A stretch of 64,000 nucleotides of DNA from Sinorhizobium sp. 6-70 (GCF_030124375.1 NZ_JASKLS010000003.1:106052-170051), one strand, 5' to 3'; positions 26,444-35,198 are shown, numbered from the stretch's first letter. The notes: generated by a model not told the origin, from the sequence alone. Numbers and translations: made by a program.

Positions 26444-28252
26444 TTAGGCTGTGGTGACGGCGGCGACGATGCCCGGTCCCGGCAGTTCACCCGCTATGAG
26501 AGAGCAGTCACCGGGCGCCGTGGTCGTGAAGATCGGCTCGCCGCTGCAAGGGGGAACGGGCCTTGCTTCTTCGGTGAGATTGATCCGCAAAGCCAAAACG
26601 GCGCTCCCAAACAACCAGTCGACCGCGACGAGCCCGTCGTCGGTTGGAAGTATGCGGTGGCCGGGGACGCCGGGTCGCTTGAGCAGGGGCACGATATGCC
26701 GCTGGCGGATATCGGCAAGCTCGCGGATGAAAGCGAGATGCCGCCTGCCTGCAGGACTTGCTGCACGACCCCATCGCAGTTTCGATGCGGCGAACGTCCG
26801 CAGGTCGAGCGGATCGGGCAAATCGGCGGCGGTCCTACCGCGCGGCATGCCGCCGAAATTCTCGGCCTCCCCCTTGCGTCCGGAGCGAACGGCCGTGGCG
26901 ATCTCGCCCTCGTAGTCGGCGAAGAAGCAAAACGGCTGGGTCTCGCCATATTCCTCGCCCATGAAGAGCAGCGGAACTTGCGGAACGAGCATCAGCGTCG
27001 CCGTCAGCACCCGCATCATGTCCGCTCCGACGAGAGAGACGAGGCGTTCGCCGAAGGCACGGTTTCCGATCTGATCATGGTTTTGCAGAAAATTGACACG
27101 GGCCTGCGGCGGCACCCGCTCGCCGGTCCAGTGCGACGAAATCTCCGTCCCCTTGGCAGGCAAAGCGAAACCTTCGGCCATGGCCTCGCGAATTTTCCGC
27201 CAGGGCTCCGCGGCAAAGGGCTGATAGTGGCCTTTTGTCTCTCCCGTCGCCACGACATGCAGCGCGTTGTGGAGATCATCATTCCACGCGGCGGTGAAAA
27301 GCTCTGCGGTCCCTCCCGGTCCTCGCCCGACAAGGCTTCTGCGCCTGTGTGCGTCTTCGACGACGAGATGGACGTGGCGCTCGGGAAATGTCTCGTGGAT
27401 CTCGCGCGCCATCTCGACGAGGATGTGCGGCTTGCGGCTATCTCTGATCTGTTCGGTCGCGTCGATGCGCAGGCCGTCGAAGCGGAAATCGCCCAGCCAA
27501 TAGAGCGCATTCTCGATGAAATAACGTCGGACGGGGTCCTGCTCGAAGGCAATCGAGTCTCCCCACGGAGTCGCGCGATCCTTGTTGAAGAAGTCGGCCG
27601 CATAGCGCGGCAAGGCATTTTCTTCCGGGCCGAAGTGATTGTAGACGACATCGAGCAGCGCCATGAGCCCAAGTGAATGGGCCCGATCGACGAGGGCCTT
27701 GAGGTCGTCCGGTGTTCCATAGGCATAGTGAGGCGCAAAATGCAGCACGCCGTCGTAGCCCCAGCCGCGCGCGCCTGGGGCCTGGGCGATGGGCATGATC
27801 TCGATCGCGGTCACACCGGTATCCGCGAGATGGGCAAGACGCTCGCTTGCCGCGCGGAAGGTGCCCTCCGGCGTGAAGGTGCCGATGTGCAGTTCTGAGA
27901 TGATTGCCTCTTCCCACGGCCGGCCGCGCCATGAGGTGTTCTTCCAACGATATGCCGACTGATCGACGAGGATCGAAGGACCGGAGGGGCCATCTTGCTG
28001 GGCCGAGGATGCCGGGTCGGCAACGAGCGACCCGTCGGAGAGCTGAAAGCAGTATCGGTCCCCGGCACGCGCTTTCAGCGAATGCTCGAACCATCCGTCG
28101 TCGAGCGCCTGCATGTCATGAGCGGCGCCGTTGTGGATGAGGCGGACCGCTTGTTCGTCGGGTGCCCACAATCTGAAGTACGCGGCGTCCGCCGAAATCA
28201 AACCGGCGCCCCATGTCTTCCTGAAAAGTCCGGGCGATTGCTGTCGCTGCAT
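26444..28252 (-). CDS. treZ: Malto-oligosyltrehalose trehalohydrolase
   Basis: 602 residues from the chosen start. It releases trehalose from maltooligosyl-trehalose. The order of parts is an N-terminal carbohydrate-binding fold (GLISADAAYFRLWAPDEQAV), a GH13 barrel with VVYNHFGPEEN, the nucleophile region FRFDGLRIDATEQI, the acid in LVVEDAHRR, and NFLQNHDQIGNRAF, then a C-terminal beta domain. In-frame ATGs at 28345 and 28291 lie before or inside the predicted promoter, so 28252 is preferred. The partner treY is not in the window, which is unusual because treY and treZ are often linked. Confidence 0.92.
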   Translation of the reverse strand: MQRQQSPGLFRKTWGAGLISADAAYFRLWAPDEQAVRLIHNGAAHDMQALDDGWFEHSLKARAGDRYCFQLSDGSLVADPASSAQQDGPSGPSILVDQSAYRWKNTSWRGRPWEEAIISELHIGTFTPEGTFRAASERLAHLADTGVTAIEIMPIAQAPGARGWGYDGVLHFAPHYAYGTPDDLKALVDRAHSLGLMALLDVVYNHFGPEENALPRYAADFFNKDRATPWGDSIAFEQDPVRRYFIENALYWLGDFRFDGLRIDATEQIRDSRKPHILVEMAREIHETFPERHVHLVVEDAHRRRSLVGRGPGGTAELFTAAWNDDLHNALHVVATGETKGHYQPFAAEPWRKIREAMAEGFALPAKGTEISSHWTGERVPPQARVNFLQNHDQIGNRAFGERLVSLVGADMMRVLTATLMLVPQVPLLFMGEEYGETQPFCFFADYEGEIATAVRSGRKGEAENFGGMPRGRTAADLPDPLDLRTFAASKLRWGRAASPAGRRHLAFIRELADIRQRHIVPLLKRPGVPGHRILPTDDGLVAVDWLFGSAVLALRINLTEEARPVPPCSGEPIFTTTAPGDCSLIAGELPGPGIVAAVTTA

Positions 28253-28277
28253 CGGCTCTGGTCCCTGGATTGAAAGG

Positions 28278-28304
28278 AAACTGGTCGGCATCGGCGAAAG
28301 TTCC
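28278..28304 (-). promoter_or_regulatory. EcfG-type promoter for treZ (18-nt spacer)
   Basis: Minus strand GGAAC (28304-28300), 18 nt, GTTT (28281-28278). The spacer is one base longer than most sites in the window but within the GGAAC-N18/19-TT form reported for S. meliloti RpoE2. Confidence 0.55.
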
Positions 28305-28338
28305 CCGGTTTCCTCCCAGCGTCCCAAAGCGCCCGCTA

Positions 28339-28364
28339 GGAACAATTTCTTTTCTTCCGCGTTG
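28339..28364 (+). promoter_or_regulatory. EcfG-type promoter for glgX-topoisomerase IB
   Basis: GGAAC (28339-28343), 17 nt, GTTG (28361-28364). It is divergent from the treZ site 35 bp away, so one short region could switch on both glucan-processing genes. Confidence 0.75.
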
Positions 28365-28407
28365 CACCATCGCTTTCGAACGGGTGTGGGAGGGAATGAT
28401 AACGGCG

Positions 28408-30513
28408 ATGAACGTTTCTTTCTCCGAACTCAGTTTTCTGAAACCCGAACTCGGCGCCGAATATACCGGCGAGGGTACGCACTTCGCGGTTTTTTCGGCT
28501 CATGCGGAGAAGATCGAACTTTGCCTGTTCTCACAGGATGGCAGCGGGGAAACGGCGCGCCTGCCGCTGCCGAAGCGCGAGGGGGATGTCTGGTCGGGCT
28601 ATATCGAAGGCATCGAGCCGGGGATGCTCTACGGCTACCGCGCCCATGGCCCCTACGACCCGAACAACGGGCACCGGTTCAATCCGAACAAATTGCTGCT
28701 CGACCCCTATGCCAAGCAGGTCGCCGGCACATTTGCCTGGGACGATGCGCTGTTCGGCTATACGATCGACGGCACGGGCAACGATCTTTCCTTCGATGAG
28801 CGCGACAGCGCGCCCTTCATGGTCAAGGGCGTCATCCAGGACCCGGCTTTCGACTGGGACGGCGAGCAGGCGATCCGCCGCCCCTGGACAGACACGATCA
28901 TTTACGAGACCCATGTTCGTGGCATGACCATGACGCACCCGGCGGTGCCGGAAGACCTGCGCGGCACATTCCTCGGCATGGCAAGCGATCCGATCATCGA
29001 ACATCTGACGAAACTCGGCGTAACGGCCATCGAACTCCTGCCGGTGCAGTATTTCCTCGACGACCGGCATCTGCTTGAACGCGGCCTGAGGAACTACTGG
29101 GGATACCAGACGCTCGGCTACTTCGCCCCCCAGGCGCGCTACATGAAGAGCGGCCGGATCACCGAGTTCAAGACGATGGTGAAGCGGTTTCATGCCGCCG
29201 GCATCGAAGTCCTGATGGATGTCGTCTTCAACCATACGGCCGAGGGCTCCGAGCACGGTCCGACCTTGAGTTTTCGCGGTCTCGACAACCTCAGCTACTA
29301 CCGGCCATCCCCGGAAAATCCGCGTCATACCTTCGACATGACCGGCACCGGCAACACGCTCAACGTCGCCCATCCGATGGTGCTGCGCATGGTGCTCGAC
29401 AGCCTGCGCTATTGGGTGCAGGTGATGCATATCGACGGTTTCCGTTTCGATCTCGCGAGCGCGCTCGGCCGCGAGGACATGGAATTCGATAGGGAGGGCG
29501 GCTTCTTCGATGCGATCAGGCAGGACCCGATCCTTGCCGGCGTCAAGCTCGTCGCGGAGCCCTGGGATATCGGCGCGGGCGGGTACCAGCTCGGCGGCTT
29601 TCCGCACCCGTTCCGCGAATGGAACGACCGCTTCCGGGACGACGTCCGGCGGTTCTGGAAGGGGGATGACGGTATTGTGCCGGTGCTTGCCGAGCGTGTC
29701 GCGGGCTCGCCGGTACAATTCAACCATTCCGACCGCGGCGCGACCGCGTCGATCAATCTTGTCAGCGCGCATGACGGCTTCACGCTGATGGACACGGTTT
29801 CCTACAACGACAGGCACAACGAGGCGAACGGCGAGGACAATCGCGACGGACATCCCGAAAATCATTCGGACAACATGGGTGTCGAAGGTGCCACCGATGA
29901 CGAGGGAATCAAGAACGCACGCGCGCGCCGTCGCCGCGCAATGTTCGCCACCCTGATGGTCAGTCAGGGGGTGCCGATGATCCTTGGCGGCGACGAGTTC
30001 GGAAACAGCCAGGGCGGCAACAACAACGTCTATTGCGAGGACAACGAAATCGGTTGGCTCGACTGGGCTTCCGGAGACGAAGCCTTCCTGGCCTTCTGTC
30101 GAAAGATGGTGGAGTTCCGCAAGGAAAATCCATCGCTCCGCCAGGAGCGGTTTCTCAACGGCGAACCGGGCGAGGGCGGTCACTTCGAGATTGCCTGGTA
30201 CGCAGCCGACGGCCGTCCGATGGACGAGGGAGCGTGGCATGATGGAGCGCTCCGTATCGTCGGCGTCTACATCAGCCGCAACGGCGTCGCGGAGTCGGCG
30301 CCAGCGAACGGCATGTTCCTCGTTTTGAACGCCGGCACTGATCGCGAGATCTCGCTTCCGCGCGTCAATGGAACGGAGCGATGGCAGCGCGTGCTCGATA
30401 CAGCCAGTTTCGATGGGACAAGCGACGACCCCGACCCTGTTCGCGCGGCGCAGGACCATGAGCTTGTTGCCGGACAAAGCGTCACCGTTTTCATTCCGGC
30501 GGACCATGGCTAG
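28408..30513 (+). CDS. glgX: Glycogen debranching enzyme
   Basis: 701 residues, typical of GlgX/isoamylase-type enzymes. The N-terminal CBM48 segment (GAEYTGEGTHFAVFSAHAEK) is followed by the GH13 barrel: VLMDVVFNHTAEGS, the nucleophile in MHIDGFRFDLASALG, the acid in LVAEPWDIGAGGYQ, and LVSAHDGFTLMD. It cleaves alpha-1,6 branches in glycogen and can feed maltodextrins to TreY/TreZ. An ATG at 28396 is possible but sits only 1 bp from GGGAGGG; 28408 is 13 bp away, so the start is uncertain by four residues. The topoisomerase gene overlaps its 3' end by 8 bp. Confidence 0.94.
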   Translation: MNVSFSELSFLKPELGAEYTGEGTHFAVFSAHAEKIELCLFSQDGSGETARLPLPKREGDVWSGYIEGIEPGMLYGYRAHGPYDPNNGHRFNPNKLLLDPYAKQVAGTFAWDDALFGYTIDGTGNDLSFDERDSAPFMVKGVIQDPAFDWDGEQAIRRPWTDTIIYETHVRGMTMTHPAVPEDLRGTFLGMASDPIIEHLTKLGVTAIELLPVQYFLDDRHLLERGLRNYWGYQTLGYFAPQARYMKSGRITEFKTMVKRFHAAGIEVLMDVVFNHTAEGSEHGPTLSFRGLDNLSYYRPSPENPRHTFDMTGTGNTLNVAHPMVLRMVLDSLRYWVQVMHIDGFRFDLASALGREDMEFDREGGFFDAIRQDPILAGVKLVAEPWDIGAGGYQLGGFPHPFREWNDRFRDDVRRFWKGDDGIVPVLAERVAGSPVQFNHSDRGATASINLVSAHDGFTLMDTVSYNDRHNEANGEDNRDGHPENHSDNMGVEGATDDEGIKNARARRRRAMFATLMVSQGVPMILGGDEFGNSQGGNNNVYCEDNEIGWLDWASGDEAFLAFCRKMVEFRKENPSLRQERFLNGEPGEGGHFEIAWYAADGRPMDEGAWHDGALRIVGVYISRNGVAESAPANGMFLVLNAGTDREISLPRVNGTERWQRVLDTASFDGTSDDPDPVRAAQDHELVAGQSVTVFIPADHG

Positions 30514-31555
30514 AAATGGTGAGCCCGCGCTCGAGGAAAACGGGCTCGTTTACGTGAGCGACACCGAACCTGGAATCAGGCGCCTGCGCAAAGGTCGAGG
30601 CTTCGTTTATCGTCTGCCTGACGGTTCGGTGCTTTGCGACCCCGCAGCGAAGGCGCGCATATCGTCCCTGGGCCTGCCGCCCGCCTACGAGAATGTCTGG
30701 ATCTGTCTGGATGAGAGCGGTCACCTCCAGGCGACGGGCTACGACGCGCGCGGCCGAAAGCAATATCGCTATCACGAGAAATGGCAGGCGCTGCGAAGCG
30801 GCGACAAGTTTGGGCAGCTTCTGACGTTCGGGACCGTGCTGCCGAGGATCCGCCGCACGATGCGGCGCCACATGCAGGGTGCGCCGGACGACATCCGCAC
30901 CGTTCTGGCGGCGCTGGTAGCGCTCCTCGATGCAGCGCACCTGCGTGTTGGCAGCCCGGCCTATGTCGAGGCTAATGCGACCTATGGTGCGACAACCTTG
31001 CTCAAGCGCCACCTCAAGCTTTCGGATGGCTGCGTCCGGCTGAGCTTCACCGGCAAGGGCGGCAAGCGGGTGAGGCGCAGTCTCCGCCATCCGAGATTGC
31101 AGCGACTGCTCGAAGAGATTGCAGACCTGCCCGGCCGGCAGCTTTTTGTCTGGAAGGATGAGACCGACACGTTGCGGCCGATCGATTCGGGGCGCCTCAA
31201 TCGCTATCTCGCAGAGATCTCGGGTGCAGCGATTTCCGCGAAAACCTTCCGAACCTGGGCGGGAAGCGTGGCGGCATTTACAGTCGCGCGCGCCGCTGTC
31301 GAGAGGGGGGAACGGCCGACGGTCAAGCAGATGAGCGAGGCCGCCGCATCCGTCCTGCACAACACGCCCGCGACCGCGCGCGAGAGCTATATCCACCCGC
31401 AGATCATCGCGCTTGCCGGTGACAGTGAGCTTTCAGTCAAGAAACTCGAGGCGTGCGGACGTGCGAACAACGAATTGCGCGCCGAGGAGGCGCGCATGCT
31501 GAACTTTCTCACTCGTGCGGAGCGATCGACACCTCGGAAACCCTGTCGAGACTGA
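30506..31555 (+). CDS. DNA topoisomerase IB (poxvirus type)
   Basis: 349 residues. The N-terminal domain includes GFVYRLPDGSVLCDP and the DNA-contact region ATGYDARGRKQYRYHEKW. The C-terminal tyrosine-recombinase-like domain has LRVGSPAYVEANATYGATTL, FTGKGGKRVRRSL, and the catalytic tyrosine in ARESYIHPQII. It relaxes supercoils by transient 3'-phosphotyrosyl bonds. It overlaps glgX by 8 bp, so it is translationally linked to a glycogen gene and shares the EcfG-type promoter. The ATG at 30506 is chosen because the frame before it is glgX sequence. Confidence 0.92.
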   Translation: MARNGEPALEENGLVYVSDTEPGIRRLRKGRGFVYRLPDGSVLCDPAAKARISSLGLPPAYENVWICLDESGHLQATGYDARGRKQYRYHEKWQALRSGDKFGQLLTFGTVLPRIRRTMRRHMQGAPDDIRTVLAALVALLDAAHLRVGSPAYVEANATYGATTLLKRHLKLSDGCVRLSFTGKGGKRVRRSLRHPRLQRLLEEIADLPGRQLFVWKDETDTLRPIDSGRLNRYLAEISGAAISAKTFRTWAGSVAAFTVARAAVERGERPTVKQMSEAAASVLHNTPATARESYIHPQIIALAGDSELSVKKLEACGRANNELRAEEARMLNFLTRAERSTPRKPCRD

Positions 31556-31595
31556 ACCACGGCCGATCTCAAGCGTCTAAAGTTCACGATCAGTG

Positions 31596-32267
31596 CTACC
31601 CGTGCGCCTGAACTGCCGGGCCGGTCGGCGGCTGGACCCGAAGATTGTTTTGCACATGGGTGACGCCCGAGACGTCGTCGGCACAATCTTCGGCCCTGCG
31701 TTTCGCCCACTTGGAATCGACGAAACCGCTGAGTTGCACTTCGCCTTTCAAGACCGAGACCTCGATGTTAGAGGCGTCGAGAGCGCCATCGTCGGTGAGC
31801 CGGTCGCTCACGTCTTCAAGGATGCGGCTGTCGGGACGGGTGTAGCCCTTGGGCCCCTTGCCGCGATACTGATCCATCTCGCGCCGCCGCTCCGCCTCAT
31901 CGTCGCCGGACCAGGAAGCGACTTCGTCTCTGGCGCGATCGACGAAGCCGCGCTCATGCCTCTCGCTCGACGGTCCTCCATGGCTACGATAGGGGCGCTG
32001 CCCGCTATAGCCATAGCCGGAGCCATAGTAGTCGCCCATGGCCCGTTCGCGATTCCACCGATCATATTCGTCTTCCATGCCGCGATGGCGTTCCGAGCGG
32101 CGGGGTTCGGCATCCGGAAAATACATCGAATTTTCGTAGTCCGCGCCGTGCGGGGCTTCGCCAAAGCGTTCGCGGGCACGTCGCCTTTCCCGCTCGTACT
32201 CATAGGGTTCGCCGTATCGGTCCCGCTCCCTTTCGCGGGATCGGCCGTAATCCTTCTTTCTCGCCAT
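31596..32267 (-). CDS. BON-domain protein with charged N-terminal region
   Basis: 223 residues. The first 130 are extremely Arg/Glu/Tyr-rich and low in complexity (RSRERERDRYGEPYEYER). The last 80 hold one BON domain (GALDASNIEVSVLKGEVQLS and DVSGVTHVQNNLRV). BON domains bind membranes or phospholipids in osmotic-stress proteins such as OsmY. No signal peptide is visible. The ATG at 32267 has AAGGAGGAG before it. An EcfG-type promoter lies upstream. Confidence 0.82.
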   Translation of the reverse strand: MARKKDYGRSRERERDRYGEPYEYERERRRARERFGEAPHGADYENSMYFPDAEPRRSERHRGMEDEYDRWNRERAMGDYYGSGYGYSGQRPYRSHGGPSSERHERGFVDRARDEVASWSGDDEAERRREMDQYRGKGPKGYTRPDSRILEDVSDRLTDDGALDASNIEVSVLKGEVQLSGFVDSKWAKRRAEDCADDVSGVTHVQNNLRVQPPTGPAVQAHG

Positions 32268-32308
32268 CGGCTCCTCCTTGGAGTCCGTTCCTTGTGCCAA
32301 TGCGATTC

Positions 32309-32334
32309 CAACTGCTCAAGGGCGGATCGGTTCC
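32309..32334 (-). promoter_or_regulatory. EcfG-type promoter for the BON-domain gene
   Basis: Minus strand GGAAC (32334-32330), 17 nt, GTTG (32312-32309), 42 bp before the start. Confidence 0.75.
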
Positions 32335-32439
32335 AGTTTCACCGTGGTGCTGATCCTCATCGCGCAGCGAGCCTTCCACCTTCGACGGGCGACGGTGGCG
32401 CACCGCGGCCCCCGGGAGCGGGACACGCGGGACATATGT

Positions 32440-32464
32440 GGAACATTCACGGGCGACTGGAATT
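32440..32464 (+). promoter_or_regulatory. Weak EcfG-type promoter for the proline-rich protein gene
   Basis: GGAAC (32440-32444) followed after 17 nt by ATT rather than GTT. It fits only the relaxed GGAAC-N18-TT form. Confidence 0.35.
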
Positions 32465-32555
32465 GTTCAGTGAAACCCGAGGCCGGGGCTAGGCGCCCCG
32501 CGTCCAAGCGGACCACGAGCCCCAGCAGCGAGCCCGAGCAGGAATGGAGAGAAAA

Positions 32556-32741
32556 ATGCCGAATCCGCGCCAACCAGAACCAAAGCCGCCGTCACCGCAG
32601 CCACCGCCCTGGAACCCCGAGCCGCCGATCGAGGAGCCGGATCCCGACCGCCTTCCCGATGAAGTGCCGGTCCCCAATCCGGACGAAAATCCGGAGCCCC
32701 CCAGACACTTCCGACCGCGCTGCGACCAGTGGAACAATTGA
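32556..32741 (+). CDS. Small proline-rich protein
   Basis: 61 residues, about one third proline, with acidic turns (EEPDPDRLPDEVPVPNPDE) and no hydrophobic core, so it is probably disordered. The ATG at 32556 follows GGAGAG. The 3' end overlaps the promoter of the next gene. The function is unknown. Its reading frame shows coding bias through an unusual composition, and its place in the stress island supports reality. Confidence 0.6.
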   Translation: MPNPRQPEPKPPSPQPPPWNPEPPIEEPDPDRLPDEVPVPNPDENPEPPRHFRPRCDQWNN

Positions 32742-32756
32742 GCGGTCGCGCCGTTT
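32731..32756 (+). promoter_or_regulatory. EcfG-type promoter for the DUF2934-CBS genes
   Basis: GGAAC (32731-32735), 17 nt, GTTT (32753-32756), 43 bp before the ATG at 32800. Confidence 0.75.
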
Positions 32757-32799
32757 GAATTCTGCCATCGACAGAGTTCATCGGTGAGGAAGAAGGGAC

Positions 32800-33072
32800 A
32801 TGGACAACGACAGGGAAGAGCTTATCCGGCGCAGAGCCTATGCGATCTGGGAGCGGGAAGGTCGGCCGGAAGGCCAGGATCGCCGCCACTGGGAGCAGGC
32901 ATCGCGGGAGATGCAAAAAGAGGAAAACCGGTCGAGGGGCGGCGAAAAGCAGGATCTCGAAACGGGCGAAAAGCAGGATCTCGAAACGGAAGGGACAACG
33001 CACGCAACTTCAACGCCTGCGACGCCGCCCTCCCAGGGCAAATATCGAGACGCTGGCTCGACAGATCGGTAG
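32800..33072 (+). CDS. DUF2934-domain protein with an internal peptide repeat
   Basis: 90 residues. The N-terminal 35 match DUF2934 (EELIRRRAYAIWEREGRPEG, then a conserved HW). The middle holds two tandem copies of GEKQDLET (about residues 48-63), encoded by near-identical 24-bp units. The tail is Thr/Ala/Pro-rich. AAGAAGGGAC precedes the start. The function is unknown; DUF2934 proteins are short and common in rhizobia. A CBS-domain gene follows after 68 bp. Confidence 0.75.
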   Translation: MDNDREELIRRRAYAIWEREGRPEGQDRRHWEQASREMQKEENRSRGGEKQDLETGEKQDLETEGTTHATSTPATPPSQGKYRDAGSTDR

Positions 33073-33140
33073 CCGCTTGCGAGGCCGCCGGCGGCATGCC
33101 CGTCGGCACCAATTTCGAAGTCAAAACAAGGAGCAAGATC

Positions 33141-33581
33141 ATGCACGTATCGGAAATCATGACCAAGGACGTTCATCTTGTCAGCCCGGACGAGACCATC
33201 ACCGAGGTTGCAAGGCAAATGGCGGAAAACGACATCGGCTTCCTGCCGGTGGGGGATAACGACCGTCTGGTCGGCATGATAACGGACAGGGATATCGTTA
33301 TTCGGGGCGTTGCAGACGGCCTCGATCTTCAGTCAAGGGTAGGAGACATCATGACGACCGATGTCAAATACTGCTTCGAAGACGATGAAGTGGATGACGT
33401 CGCGCGCAATATGGGCGACGTCCAGGTCCGGCGCCTGCCCGTAGTCAACCGCGACAAACGGTTGGTCGGCATCGTATCGCTCGCCGACGCCGCCCGCGAG
33501 CAGCCGGCGGCTGCCGGCACCGGCCTTAAAGGCGTGACGGTTCCCGGCGGAACCCACAACCAGGTCGGAAGAAGCGGCTAG
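33141..33581 (+). CDS. Two-CBS-domain protein
   Basis: 146 residues consisting of two CBS domains: residues about 1-58 (SEIMTKDVHLVSPDETITEV, GMITDRDIVIRG) and 66-120 (VGDIMTTDVKYCFEDDEV, LPVVNRDKRLVGIVSLADAA). The short tail is low in complexity. CBS pairs bind adenine nucleotides or similar ligands and often regulate partners. The ATG has AAGGAGCAAGATC before it. It is probably transcribed from the DUF2934 promoter. A second CBS protein lies at 38162. Confidence 0.88.
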   Translation: MHVSEIMTKDVHLVSPDETITEVARQMAENDIGFLPVGDNDRLVGMITDRDIVIRGVADGLDLQSRVGDIMTTDVKYCFEDDEVDDVARNMGDVQVRRLPVVNRDKRLVGIVSLADAAREQPAAAGTGLKGVTVPGGTHNQVGRSG

Positions 33582-33691
33582 AGCTGAAGCGAACCCGCCC
33601 GGCCATTGCTCGGAGCTTCGGGCCGCAGCCGGTGCGCAAGGCGGAACAAAAGCCCTGCCTTGCGCTTTTCCCGCTACGAAGGAGTCCGGAG

Positions 33692-34186
33692 ATGCCAGCG
33701 AAGCAACACAGCAGCGGTAACGGCGCAGATCCGCGTCGCGCGCAACCAGGCTCGCCTGAGGCAAGTCAAGCGGGCCAATCGTCGACAACAGGAAAACCGC
33801 AAGAGGCCTGGAAGGAGGCGGAACTTCACCTACCCGAGGCGGAAGACAAGGCCCCGCGGCGCGCACATGTCGCCGATGCGGGAGACGCGGCCGGATGGGT
33901 GCCTGCAACTGGCGAAGAGACAGCGCGAGCAGATCCGCCGCAGCCGCGACCTCGCGACTATGGCGAGAGCATTCGCACGGCGGTGAAATATGTACCCGCA
34001 TCGGAAGCCGGTGGTGGCCAGACGATGGCAGAGAGCGACGCGGCACAGGGTGACGACGGCACCGGCGGAGAAACGTGGAACCGCGCTCTTGGCAACAATA
34101 CCAATGCCGGGATGATCCGCTTCTTCGGGGCGGTCGCGCTCTTCATCCTGATATTCGCGTCCGTTTTCTGGCTCATTGCCGGCTGA
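33692..34186 (+). CDS. Tail-anchored hypothetical protein
   Basis: 164 residues. A long Pro/Ala/Gln/Glu-rich, probably disordered N-terminal region ends in one membrane segment (FFGAVALFILIFASVFWLIA) right at the C terminus. The layout predicts a C-terminally anchored cytoplasmic protein. AAGGAGTCCGGAG precedes the ATG. A GGAAC at 33643-33647, followed after 17 nt by CTTTT, is a weak EcfG-type candidate. The function is unknown. Confidence 0.65.
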   Translation: MPAKQHSSGNGADPRRAQPGSPEASQAGQSSTTGKPQEAWKEAELHLPEAEDKAPRRAHVADAGDAAGWVPATGEETARADPPQPRPRDYGESIRTAVKYVPASEAGGGQTMAESDAAQGDDGTGGETWNRALGNNTNAGMIRFFGAVALFILIFASVFWLIAG

Positions 34187-34250
34187 CCAGCGCCACCGCA
34201 AGAGTAATTGGAGAGCGGCAACGGGCCGATCAGCTGAGCGGAGTGGACCA

Positions 34251-34910
34251 ATGTCGTTCCTGCGGGACAACGGATTGACGATCACGCTGTTCGCCATGAC
34301 CTCGGCAACAATTGTCGGCATGGCGGTCACCGGCGTTCATGCGTATAACCATGATGCGACCTTGCACGAGGGCACCGTCTTAAACTTCGTCTCCTACCTT
34401 GCATCGGGTCATTTTCTCTCGGCTCTCTTCGAGAATTGGGAGAGCGAGTTTCTGCAGATGTCCGCTTATGTCTGCCTCACGGCATATCTCTATCAACGCG
34501 GCTCGGCGGAATCGAGGGATCCTGATGCCGCATCGCAAGGCGATGAGGATCCGGCTTGCCGCGCGAGTGACCCGGCAGCCCCGTGGCCGGTGCGGCGTGG
34601 CGGCCTGTTGCGAACACTCTATTCCTACTCACTCGGCATAGCCCTCTGCGCTCTGTTCGTCCTGTCTTTCGTTCTGCACCTGCATGCAAGCGTCGCTGCG
34701 GCAAACCTCGATGCGGCCGCGCATGGCGAAGCCGCCTCGAATGCCTGGGCTCACCTCACGAATCCTGAATTCTGGTTCGAATGCTTCCAGAATTGGCAGT
34801 CGGAATTTCTATCCACTTTGGTTCTGGTGGTCTTCTCCATCTTTCTGCGTTTTCGCGGATCACCGGAATCGAAGGCCGTTGCGGCTCCTACGTGGCAAAC
34901 CGGGAAATAG
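34251..34910 (+). CDS. Membrane protein of the DUF6766 type
   Basis: 219 residues with four membrane segments in two similar halves. Each half has a loop with a tryptophan-glutamate motif before the second helix (FENWESEFLQM and FQNWQSEFLSTL), which suggests an internal duplication. A charged loop of about 40 residues separates the halves. The ATG at 34251 is preceded by GAGCGGAGTGG. DUF6766 is my recollection of the family; the function is unknown. Confidence 0.75.
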   Translation: MSFLRDNGLTITLFAMTSATIVGMAVTGVHAYNHDATLHEGTVLNFVSYLASGHFLSALFENWESEFLQMSAYVCLTAYLYQRGSAESRDPDAASQGDEDPACRASDPAAPWPVRRGGLLRTLYSYSLGIALCALFVLSFVLHLHASVAAANLDAAAHGEAASNAWAHLTNPEFWFECFQNWQSEFLSTLVLVVFSIFLRFRGSPESKAVAAPTWQTGK

Positions 34911-34927
34911 CCCCGACCCTTCCTCGT

Positions 34928-34953
34928 GGAACATAATCGGCCATTGCTGGTTC
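34928..34953 (+). promoter_or_regulatory. EcfG-type promoter for the DUF3008 gene
   Basis: GGAAC (34928-34932), 17 nt, GTTC (34950-34953), 56 bp before the ATG at 35010. Confidence 0.7.
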
Positions 34954-35009
34954 CGGGACTGTCGAAGTCGCACGGTGCTGTGGGGTCGCCCAACGGAAGG
35001 AGAAGAGAG

Positions 35010-35198
35010 ATGCCCGCCAAATCGAAGGCACAGCAAATGGCTGCAGGTGCGGCACTTGCCGCCAAACGAGGAGAAAAGAAGAAGAGCGAACTCAAGGGCG
35101 CTTCGAAAGGCATGGAAGAATCCATGACCGAAAAGGAACTTGAGGAAATGGCTTCCACAAAACGCAAGGGCAAGAAGGAGCACGCTTCCAAGTCGTAG
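35010..35198 (+). CDS. DUF3008 family small basic protein
   Basis: 62 residues, matching DUF3008: it begins MPAKSKAQQMAAGAALAAKR, then has LKGASKGMEESMTEKELEEM and ends in a lysine-rich tail (KRKGKKEHASKS). The function is unknown. The basic, helical, low-complexity nature suggests a nucleic-acid- or membrane-associated stress protein. GAAGGAGAAGAG precedes the ATG. An EcfG-type promoter is upstream. Confidence 0.82.
   Translation: MPAKSKAQQMAAGAALAAKRGEKKKSELKGASKGMEESMTEKELEEMASTKRKGKKEHASKS

Noticed and set aside
25991..27676. Plus-strand open frame (561 codons) opposite udgX and treZ
   Set aside because: Antisense to two genes with clear catalytic motifs; no domains of its own.
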